A stretch of DNA of 33,190 nt, from positions 1 through 33,190 of the forward strand of contig JAKUSA010000013.1 in the NCBI GenBank assembly GCA_022449565.1. Direction: 5' to 3'. How positions within the stretch are numbered: position 1 is the first letter of the stretch; each line of letters opens with the position of its first letter. Source of the DNA: Acidimicrobiales bacterium (GTDB lineage: Bacteria > Actinomycetota > Acidimicrobiia > Acidimicrobiales > MedAcidi-G1). Below the pieces are notes generated by a model that was not told the DNA's origin, did no database searches, and saw nothing but the letters and a program-made list of their open reading frames with translations. Shown here piece after piece: positions 26,226 to 33,190 of the stretch. The translations under genes were made by a program, and so were the position numbers.

Positions 26226-26251
26226 CGAAAGCCATCTGAAGGGGGTACCGC

Positions 26252-26872
26252 GTGGAGTTCGAGGATCTGGTCGACCCGTCCCACACCGTGCTGCTGCTCG
26301 TCGAGTGCCAGAACGGCCTGATCGGGCCGGAGTCCAGCCTCCCGGCCCTGGCCGAGGCGGCGGCCGGCGGGCTCGGTCCCGCCCTCGGCGAGTTGGCCGC
26401 GGCGGCCCGGGCAGCCGGGGTGAGGGTTGTCCACGGTCTGGCCATGGTCCGCCCCGACGGGTGGGGGGCCAGTGGCAACGCCCGACTATTCGGCGCGGCC
26501 CGCAATGCAGGAGTCCAACAGCACCCCGGTACCCGGGCCACGGAGCCCATCGACGAGGTGGGCTACGCCGCAGAGTCCGACGTCCTGCTACCACGATTCC
26601 ACGGGCTGGCCCCCACCTCGGGCACCGAACTGGACCGCCTGCTCCGCAACGAGAGGGTAACCACCGTGGTCGTGGCCGGCGTGTCGCTCAACATCGCCAT
26701 CCCTAACACGGTGTTCGACCTTGTCAACGCGGGCTACCAGGTGGTGGTACCGGCCGACGCCGTTTTGGCCGTGCCCCCCGAGTACGGCGATGCGGTTCTC
26801 GAACACACCCTGTCGCTGGTGGCCACCCTGGTCGACGTGGCCGCCCTAGCTTCGGCCTGGGGGCCTAGCTGA
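26252..26872 (+). CDS. Isochorismatase-family protein, probable pseudoenzyme
   Basis: HTVLLLVECQNGLIGPES; VLLPRFHGLAPTSGTELDRLLRNERVTTVVVAGVSLNIAIPNTVFDLVNAGYQVVVPADAVLAVP; GTG start after GAAGGGGG. Confidence 0.87.
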   Translation: MEFEDLVDPSHTVLLLVECQNGLIGPESSLPALAEAAAGGLGPALGELAAAARAAGVRVVHGLAMVRPDGWGASGNARLFGAARNAGVQQHPGTRATEPIDEVGYAAESDVLLPRFHGLAPTSGTELDRLLRNERVTTVVVAGVSLNIAIPNTVFDLVNAGYQVVVPADAVLAVPPEYGDAVLEHTLSLVATLVDVAALASAWGPS

Positions 26873-28379
26873 AGCGTTCCAGGTGCCGGGCCACGTTGTC
26901 GGGGATTCGAGTGATCACGACCTTCAGCCCGGCGGACCGGGCGTCGTCGCCGAGGCGCCCCAGAACGGTCGCCGCGGTGAAATCCACCCGCCCACATCCC
27001 CCCAGGTCGATCCGGAGGTCGTCCACATCCGGTTCGGCGGCCAGCGCGTCGAGGACCTGACGCTCCAGCCGGGCCGCAGTAGCGAACCACAGCACCCCAC
27101 GCGGTTCGAGGTGAAGGATGGTCCCGTCGATTCGCCGCGGCACGTCGATTCGCAACTCCCGCCACAGGTGCAGACCCAGTGAGAGGCCAATACCGACCAT
27201 GACGCCCTGTTCCACCCGCGGGGCCAGGGCCAGGGTGGCGGCGAAAGTCCCCCAGGCCACGATGGCTTGGGGCCCCGACCGCCGGGCCATCCCGACCAGC
27301 TGTGCCGGTTGGACCAGCCTGACCACCGCGGCGACCACCACCCCGCCCAGGACGGCCCGCGGTAACGGTTCCAACACATCGGCCACCGGAAGGAACATCA
27401 CCACCACCACCCCGGTCACCAGACCCGACCAGTGGCTCTGTGCTCCGGACAGGCGGTTCAGGGAGGACCGGCTGAACGAGCCGCCCACCGGGAACCCACC
27501 GGAAAGCGCCGAGGCCACGTTGGCCAGGCCCTGGCTGACGAACTCCCGGTCGGCGCTCCAGGGCTGCCGGTCGGTGGCGGCGAACACTCGGGCGATGGAC
27601 GCTGGCTCGGCGAAGCCGACCAGGGCGATGACGATCCCGGCTACCAGGACGCTCCCCGTGGACCCCCACGGAAGGTCCAGGCCCAGGTCGGGGAAGCCGG
27701 TTGGCACATCGCCGACGACCGGACCGTCGTAGTCGGTCAACCGGCTGAACGCCACGCCGCCGGCGACCGCCACCAGGGCGGCGGGGAACAGGCGGTGGAG
27801 TCGACGGCCCCCCAGGACCAGCAACACGGTGAGGGCGGCGATCACCACTGATCGGCCCTCCCACTGGCCGCCGTGACGGATCGACCACCAGGCATTCTCC
27901 AGGATCCCTCCGTCGGGGGCGTCCACCCCGAGGGTCTTCGGTATCTGGGAGCTGATGATCAAGATGGCCGCCGACGAGGTGAACCCGACCAGCACCGGCT
28001 CACTCATCAGGTAGGCCACCACGCCCATCCGCAGGGCGCCCAGCACCAGCCGGGTGACACCGACAACCAGGGCCAGCAGGGCGGCCAGCTCCACGTAGTC
28101 CACCGATCCCGGTTCGGCTATTTCGGCCAGGGCGCCGAAGGTGAGCAGACTGGTCAGGGCGACCGGCCCGGTCTGCAGGTAGGGCGACGAGGCGGCGAAC
28201 GCGGCGAAGATCGGCGGCAGGGCCGAGGCGAATAGTCCGATGTGGGGGGGCAGGCCGGCCAGTTCGGCGTAGGCCATCGACTGGGGGATGAGAACCAGGG
28301 CCACGCTGAGGCCAGCCATCACGTCGGCGCCGGCCAGCCGGGTCGGTGGTGAAATAGGTGTCCAGGCGTTGGAGGCCAT
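26865..28379 (-). CDS. SulP (SLC26) family anion/sulfate transporter with C-terminal STAS domain
   Basis: ADVMAGLSVALVLIPQSMAYAELAGLPPHIGLFASALPPIFAAFAASSPYLQTGPVALTSLL; GGFPVGGSFSRSSLNRLSGAQS; STAS DDLRIDLGGCGRVDFTAATVLGRLGDDARSAGLKVVITRI. Confidence 0.95.
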   Translation of the reverse strand: MASNAWTPISPPTRLAGADVMAGLSVALVLIPQSMAYAELAGLPPHIGLFASALPPIFAAFAASSPYLQTGPVALTSLLTFGALAEIAEPGSVDYVELAALLALVVGVTRLVLGALRMGVVAYLMSEPVLVGFTSSAAILIISSQIPKTLGVDAPDGGILENAWWSIRHGGQWEGRSVVIAALTVLLVLGGRRLHRLFPAALVAVAGGVAFSRLTDYDGPVVGDVPTGFPDLGLDLPWGSTGSVLVAGIVIALVGFAEPASIARVFAATDRQPWSADREFVSQGLANVASALSGGFPVGGSFSRSSLNRLSGAQSHWSGLVTGVVVVMFLPVADVLEPLPRAVLGGVVVAAVVRLVQPAQLVGMARRSGPQAIVAWGTFAATLALAPRVEQGVMVGIGLSLGLHLWRELRIDVPRRIDGTILHLEPRGVLWFATAARLERQVLDALAAEPDVDDLRIDLGGCGRVDFTAATVLGRLGDDARSAGLKVVITRIPDNVARHLERFS

Positions 28380-28463
28380 CGGAGCACCCTATTGGGCCGA
28401 CCTGTCCGACTGTCCCGACGGCTCGGTCGGACCCGAGGCCGCCAAGGGTAGGGTCAGCGGCCG

Positions 28464-29294
28464 ATGGCCGGCTACGACGCTTGGGTGCCCGTCGGCGACC
28501 TGCCCACCGACGGGGTGGCCATACGCCCGGCGGCCACCGTGGTACTCGTCGACGACCGGCCCGACCTCCAGGTACTGGTTCTGAAACGGCGCGACGCCTC
28601 AGTGTTCGTCGGAGGACACACCGTCTTCCCCGGCGGGGCCGTCGACCCCGACGACCGGGACCCGGCCTGGTCGTCGCTTGCTACCGGGGTCACCGCGGAG
28701 GAGGCAGACGGGGCGCTGCGGGTCTCCGACGCTCGTGCCTTCTGGATTGCCGCCGTCCGGGAGACCATCGAGGAAGTCGGCCTGGTGGTCGGGGAGCACA
28801 ACCAGGACCTTGCGGGGCACCGGCACGCTCTCGACCGGGGAGAGGTGCGCCTCAGCGAACTGGTCGCCACCTCCGGTCGGCCCCTCGACCTGTCGGGCCT
28901 GCATGCCATTAGCCGGTGGGTGACCCCGATGCCCAGCCCCCGTCGCTACGACACCTACTTCTTCGTGGCCCGGGCTCCGAGGGGATCAGAGCCCTCAGCC
29001 GACGGAAGCGAAGCGGTGGAGGCCCGGTGGACGACACCCGCCGGAGCCCTGGAGGGATGGAGGGAAGGCGAGTTGACGATGATCAGCCCCACCCTGGCCA
29101 CCCTCCAACGCCTGGCCCACTACCAGAGCGCTGACCAGGTCCTCGACGCGGCGGCCCGTGGCGGATCACCTCAACGGGTGAGGGTGATCGACGAGCACGC
29201 CACTCCGGCGCTGTTCCCCGACGACCCCGGCTACCGGGACCCAGGCACTCGCCCGGTGCTCGGCTGGACGTGGCTCCCCGACCCACGCAGGTAA
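28464..29294 (+). CDS. NUDIX hydrolase (NUDT19-like arrangement)
   Basis: LVLKRRDASVFVGGHTVFPGGAVDPDD...AFWIAAVRETIEEVGLVV: split Nudix box with insertion between FPGG and RExxEEvG. Confidence 0.87.
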   Translation: MAGYDAWVPVGDLPTDGVAIRPAATVVLVDDRPDLQVLVLKRRDASVFVGGHTVFPGGAVDPDDRDPAWSSLATGVTAEEADGALRVSDARAFWIAAVRETIEEVGLVVGEHNQDLAGHRHALDRGEVRLSELVATSGRPLDLSGLHAISRWVTPMPSPRRYDTYFFVARAPRGSEPSADGSEAVEARWTTPAGALEGWREGELTMISPTLATLQRLAHYQSADQVLDAAARGGSPQRVRVIDEHATPALFPDDPGYRDPGTRPVLGWTWLPDPRR

Positions 29295-29339
29295 ACCACT
29301 AGGCGCCCTCCCGTGGGTCGGGGACCGTAGATTGGCCCG

Positions 29340-29834
29340 GTGGCCGTGCCGTCCCATGTACCAGAAGTCGCTATTCCGCCCACCAGTGCTGCCTACACCT
29401 CACCCCGGTGTCGTCTCGGTTCGTGGCGGGCCGATCGGTCCGGCGAGGCGCTAGCCGGGGACCGTGACACCACCGGAGCCGGCCTCGGCTACCCAGGTCC
29501 CGACCAGGGCTACGTTCTCCGATTGGTGCGCCTTTTCGAACCGCAGTTGCGACTGGCTGCCGGAGAGCACCCGGCCGACGTGATCGCCGGAGGGGTGGCC
29601 GTTGCCCTCAAGCGAGCCTCCCTGTTTGGGCGGGCTCCGGTGGCCGAGGACCTCCGGGTGGCCTTCGATCTGTTCGGATTCCTCACCACCGACGTTAGCG
29701 ACGAGTTAGTGGCCCGCCGCCGGCAACTGTTCGCCGGGGCGGCCGGAGACCACAACTACCGCGAGGTGCGGCGCATCGCCGATCTGGTACCGGCCTCGGC
29801 ACTGCGACCCGGCGTCGACGAACCACCGTCCTGA
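29340..29834 (+). CDS. Hypothetical protein
   Basis: 164-aa ORF in the same direction as its neighbours, with an amphipathic helical core (GYVLRLVRLFEPQLRLAAGEHPADVIAGGVAVALKRASLFGRAP); no recognised family. Start uncertain. Confidence 0.5.
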   Translation: MAVPSHVPEVAIPPTSAAYTSPRCRLGSWRADRSGEALAGDRDTTGAGLGYPGPDQGYVLRLVRLFEPQLRLAAGEHPADVIAGGVAVALKRASLFGRAPVAEDLRVAFDLFGFLTTDVSDELVARRRQLFAGAAGDHNYREVRRIADLVPASALRPGVDEPPS

Positions 29835-29862
29835 GCTCTGTCGCACCGGGCTGTCGCCGACC

Positions 29863-30522
29863 ATGAGCCAAACCCCGGACGGGCCCCCACCGTCGCAGAG
29901 GCGGCAACGCCAGCGGACCATCGACTCGGTCATGCCGATCGTGGCCTTCCTGGTGCTCAACCGCTGGGCCTCCCTGGGCTGGGCAGTCGCCGGGGCCACT
30001 GCGTGGAGCATCAAGGCCGCGGTCTCGCGCCGACGCCACGGAGAGGCAGTAGGCCGTTTCCTGCCCCTGCTAGTCGCCTACCTGGTGGTCCGGGCGGTTA
30101 TCGGAATCGCCACCGACTCGGAGGCCGTGTACTTCGGGATTGGGATCGGCACCAAGGCCCTGATCGGTATGGCCCTAGTGGCCACGGCGGTCGTCGGACG
30201 ACCGTTCCTGGCCCGGGTCTTCCCCTTGGCCGTCCCGCTGGCCGCCGAGACCGTCGCCCATCCCGTCTTCCGCCGCACCATGGGAAGGCTGACGGTGGCC
30301 CTGGGCGCCTACCAGCTCCTCACCTCCGCATGGGACATCTGGCTCTACAACCAGACCTCCCCCGACGGTTACGTGGCCATCCGGGCCCTGGTCGGCTGGC
30401 CGGTCGGATTCATCGTTTCCTGCCTCGGCCTCTGGTACGCCGACCGGGCCTTGCGGGCTGCCCCCGGCTTCCCAGGCCTACTGGACCTACTGGACCCAGA
30501 GGCCGGCGGAGACCGGGGATGA
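29863..30522 (+). CDS. Multi-pass membrane protein (VC0807 / DUF3159-like)
   Basis: Hydrophobic segments VMPIVAFLVLNRWASLGWAVAGATA, ALIGMALVATAVVG, ALVGWPVGFIVSCLGLWYADRAL; N-terminal PIVAFLVLNR-type start. Confidence 0.65.
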   Translation: MSQTPDGPPPSQRRQRQRTIDSVMPIVAFLVLNRWASLGWAVAGATAWSIKAAVSRRRHGEAVGRFLPLLVAYLVVRAVIGIATDSEAVYFGIGIGTKALIGMALVATAVVGRPFLARVFPLAVPLAAETVAHPVFRRTMGRLTVALGAYQLLTSAWDIWLYNQTSPDGYVAIRALVGWPVGFIVSCLGLWYADRALRAAPGFPGLLDLLDPEAGGDRG

Positions 30523-33155
30523 GCGTCAGCTGTCCCGCGCCCCTAGCCGGACTGCGCATCGTCGACCTGACCACCGGGCTGGCCGGGCCCTACTGCTCGA
30601 AGCTCCTGGTGGACGCCGGAGCCGAGGTGATCAAGGTCGAACCCCCCGGCGGCGACCCAATGCGCCGATGGTCAGCGTTCGGCGGGCCGATCCCCGGCGG
30701 CCGGGACAGCGCCTTCTTCGCCTTCCTCAACGCCGGGAAGCAGAGCCTGGTGGCCGACCTGTCGACCGACCCAGGCCGTCGACGGCTCCTCGGCCTCCTG
30801 GAAGAGGCTGACGTGCTTCTTGAGGACCTCGAACCCGGCGGACTGGAGGGGATCGGACTGGGATCGGAGGCCCTGGGGCGGTCGACCTCCCGGTTGGCCA
30901 CCGTGTCGCTAACCACCTTCGGGGCGGACGGACCGTGGTCCGATCGCCCGGGCGACGAGTTCGTGCTCCAGGCCCTCGCCGGTTCCACCGACGCCCGAGG
31001 CCTGCCCGGCGAGACGCCCATCTCGGTGGGGGGCCGACTGGGTGACGTCCTCCTAGGGGCCATGGCCGCACCGCTGGCCGTGGCGGCGGCCCGCCTGGCC
31101 GCCGAGCGCCGCGGGCCGGTACGGATCGAGGTCTCGCAGTATGAGGCGATGATGCACGCCTTCCAGACCTATCGGACCATTCAGGCCGTGTTCGACCCCG
31201 GAGAGAACCTGGCCAGGTCGATCGACCTTCCATCCATAGAACCGGCGGCCGACGGCTGGGTCGGCTTCTGCCCCATAACCGGGCAGCAGTTCCGCGACTT
31301 CGTGACCCTGGTCGGCGACCCGGGCCTAGGTGGCGAAGAATTCTCGACATCGGAGAAGCGCATGGAACGCCGCCAGGAGTTCTCCGACCGGGTCCAGGCC
31401 TACACCGGGGTCCGTACCGTCGAGGAGATCGTCGAGGCGGCCAACGCACTGCGCATCCCTTGCGTGCCGGTGGGCCACGGACGGAGCGTTCTCGGCTTCG
31501 ACCACCTCCTAGAACGCAAGGTGTTCCGTGACCACCCCGAAGGTTTCACGGCCCCGCGACCGCCGATCCTCTACGACGACCACGACCCGGGGCCGCCCCG
31601 CCCGGCACCAGCACTCGACCAACACCATGGGTGGACCGGCAAGCGGACCGAGCCGGAATCCACCGGTCGGCGGCTCCCACTGGAGGGGGTCCGCATTCTC
31701 GATTTCACTGCCTTTTGGGCCGGACCGTTCGCCACCAACCTGCTGCGCCTCCTGGGCGCCGAACTGGTCAAGGTCGAGTCGGTGCAGCGCCCGGACATGA
31801 TGCGGTTCTCCAGCGTGGCCGGCCGGTCGCCGCTGTGGGAGTTCTCACCGGTCTTCCACGGGTCCAACGCCGGTAAGACGGCCATCACCCTCCGGCTCGA
31901 CGACCCGGACGGTCATGCGTTGGCCGAACGCCTGGTCCAGTGGGCTGACGTCGTGGTGGAGAACTTCTCGCCTCGAGTCATGGACCAGCTCGGCCTGGGC
32001 TGGGATCGGATCAGCGAACTAAACCCCGGTGCGATCATGGTGCGGATGCCGGCCTTCGGGCTGGACGGGCCGTGGCGGAACCGAACGGGGTTCGCCATGA
32101 CCATCGAGCAGGTCTCCGGTCTGGCCTGGTTGACCGGCCATTCCAATGGCCCACCCATCGTGCCCCGGGGGGTCTGTGACCCACTCGGCGGGGCCCACGC
32201 GGTAATGGGCACCCTGTGCGCGCTGGCCCAAAGGGAACACACCGGACGGGGTCAGATGGTCGAGGTGCCTCTGGTTGAAGTCGGGTTGAACGCCGCGGCC
32301 GAACAGGCTGTTGAATGGTCGGCCAACGGGCGGCTGCTGGAGCGGGCCGGCAACCGGTCGCCGGCCTCGGGGATACGCGGTGTCTACCCGGCCAGTGAGG
32401 ACGACAGCTGGGTTGCCGTGTCGATCGGGCACGACGACGCCCGCTGGGCAGCTCTCTGCGGTGTTCTAGGCCGGCCCGAACTGGTGGCCGACGAACGCTT
32501 CGCCACTTCGACCGCCCGGGTCGAGAACCACGACGACGTTGATGCGGTGATCGGACAGTGGACCTCTATCCACTCAATGCATGAAGCGGCCGAGGCCCTG
32601 AGCGGAGCAGGGATCCCCGCCGCACCGACGGTCAACGCCTACCTGAGCGGCGATTCACCCCACCTCGAGGCCCGGGGTTACTTCCAGTCGGCCGACCATC
32701 CGGTCGCAGGCCGAGTGCCGTACCCGTCGGCACCGTTCCGCATCGACGGCCGCTACCTTCCCCTGGGCGGGCCCGCTCCGACGCTGGGCCAACACACCGA
32801 GGAGGTGCTGGGCGAACTGTTGGGCCTCGACGGCGAGGCGATCACCGACCTGGGGGCCCGGCAGGTCACCGGTCGGACGCCGGTGCGGGGTCCAAGAGGA
32901 GATGGGCCTCCCGGAGGCCGTAGACGAACGAGTTGGGCATCTCCGCCGGTTCGGTGCCAGGCGCCAACGTTAGGGACGAGAACCGGCGGACGAACTCCTC
33001 GAAGAACACCCGGATCTCCAAGCGGGCCAGGGAGGCCCCGAGGCTTAAGTGGGTGCCGTGACCGAAGCCCAGGTGGTGGTTGGGTTGTCGGCCCACGTCG
33101 TAGTCCTCGGGTCGGTCGAAGTGTGCCGGATCCCGGTTGGCCGACGAGTACATGA
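30519..33155 (+). CDS. Tandem (two-domain) CaiB/BaiF CoA-transferase; C-terminal ~90 aa beyond ~32883 doubtful
   Basis: Domain 1: LAGLRIVDLTTGLAGPYCSKLLVDAGAEVIKVEPPGGDPMRRWSAF. Domain 2: LEGVRILDFTAFWAGPFATNLLRLLGAELVKVESVQRPDMMRFSS...CDPLGGAHAVMGTL. Start ATG 30519 overlaps the previous stop (ATGA); tracked residues before it are out-of-frame antecedent sequence. Confidence 0.85.
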   Translation: MSVSCPAPLAGLRIVDLTTGLAGPYCSKLLVDAGAEVIKVEPPGGDPMRRWSAFGGPIPGGRDSAFFAFLNAGKQSLVADLSTDPGRRRLLGLLEEADVLLEDLEPGGLEGIGLGSEALGRSTSRLATVSLTTFGADGPWSDRPGDEFVLQALAGSTDARGLPGETPISVGGRLGDVLLGAMAAPLAVAAARLAAERRGPVRIEVSQYEAMMHAFQTYRTIQAVFDPGENLARSIDLPSIEPAADGWVGFCPITGQQFRDFVTLVGDPGLGGEEFSTSEKRMERRQEFSDRVQAYTGVRTVEEIVEAANALRIPCVPVGHGRSVLGFDHLLERKVFRDHPEGFTAPRPPILYDDHDPGPPRPAPALDQHHGWTGKRTEPESTGRRLPLEGVRILDFTAFWAGPFATNLLRLLGAELVKVESVQRPDMMRFSSVAGRSPLWEFSPVFHGSNAGKTAITLRLDDPDGHALAERLVQWADVVVENFSPRVMDQLGLGWDRISELNPGAIMVRMPAFGLDGPWRNRTGFAMTIEQVSGLAWLTGHSNGPPIVPRGVCDPLGGAHAVMGTLCALAQREHTGRGQMVEVPLVEVGLNAAAEQAVEWSANGRLLERAGNRSPASGIRGVYPASEDDSWVAVSIGHDDARWAALCGVLGRPELVADERFATSTARVENHDDVDAVIGQWTSIHSMHEAAEALSGAGIPAAPTVNAYLSGDSPHLEARGYFQSADHPVAGRVPYPSAPFRIDGRYLPLGGPAPTLGQHTEEVLGELLGLDGEAITDLGARQVTGRTPVRGPRGDGPPGGRRRTSWASPPVRCQAPTLGTRTGGRTPRRTPGSPSGPGRPRGLSGCRDRSPGGGWVVGPRRSPRVGRSVPDPGWPTST

Positions 33156-33190
33156 GCAACACCTGGTTCCCGGCGGGCACCGTCACCCCG
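32866..33190 (-). CDS. Cytochrome P450, C-terminal fragment (5' end outside window), heme-ligand Cys reads as Ser
   Basis: GVTVPAGNQVLLMYSSANRDPAHFDRPEDYDVGRQPNHHLGFGHGTHLSLGASLARLEIRVFFEEFVRRF is a canonical P450 C-terminus (ANRDP, PNxHLGFGHGxHxxLGAxLARLE); frame remains open to the window edge. Confidence 0.93.
   Translation of the reverse strand, partial: GVTVPAGNQVLLMYSSANRDPAHFDRPEDYDVGRQPNHHLGFGHGTHLSLGASLARLEIRVFFEEFVRRFSSLTLAPGTEPAEMPNSFVYGLREAHLLLDPAPASDR

Noticed and set aside
26734-27888. 384-aa minus-strand ORF
   Set aside because: Alternate frame of the SulP gene and antisense to the isochorismatase-like gene; Arg/Gly/Pro-rich.
30003-30518. N-terminal 172 residues of the tracked 1050-aa ORF
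   Set aside because: Overlaps the membrane-protein gene 29863-30522 in another frame; CoA-transferase homology begins at ATG 30519 with an ATGA overlap.
1-33190. CRISPR arrays, tRNA/rRNA genes, IS elements, prophage or toxin-antitoxin modules
   Set aside because: No regularly spaced repeats, transposase/integrase motifs, tRNA-like cloverleaf or rRNA sequence was recognised by reading; a dedicated scan (tRNAscan-SE, Infernal) would be needed to exclude small RNAs.

Overview
High-GC actinobacterial chromosomal window. Gene content and mycothiol-dependent enzymes suggest an Acidimicrobiia-like lineage; this is inferred, no search was run. About 26 CDSs are supported, packed tightly with many 4-bp start/stop overlaps. 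The left part (1-5.4 kb) is a translation/housekeeping cluster: rho (5' truncated), rpmE (Cys-less L31), an unknown gene, prfA, prmC, a tsaC/ywlC-type gene and rpiB. From about 5.4 kb onward it is catabolic and accessory: an alpha-hydroxyacid oxidase, a luciferase-like monooxygenase with a TetR regulator, an acyl-CoA synthetase, DsbA/FrnE-like and mycothiol-dependent proteins, and msrA. A minus-strand beta-oxidation-type operon follows at 12.3-18.2 kb, with two complementary acyl-CoA dehydrogenases, two MaoC-type hydratases and two CaiB/BaiF CoA-transferases. A thiolase-fold/DUF35 fusion and a thiolase diverge from it across a perfect palindrome. Next come a PAC2 protein, a sulfatase/MFS/SulP neighbourhood with an isochorismatase-like pseudoenzyme, and a Nudix hydrolase. 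The window ends with a tandem CaiB/BaiF CoA-transferase and the C-terminus of a cytochrome P450. Most notable: (1) the P450 heme-ligand Cys reads as Ser (FGHGTHLSLG); (2) the HMG-CoA-synthase-like/DUF35 fusion lacks both a nucleophilic Cys and zinc-ribbon Cys; (3) the isochorismatase-like protein appears to have lost all three catalytic residues; (4) a 17-bp palindromic operator candidate lies between the divergent catabolic operons; (5) the tandem CoA-transferase ORF runs about 290 bp antisense into the P450 gene. No rRNA, tRNA, CRISPR or IS element was recognised.
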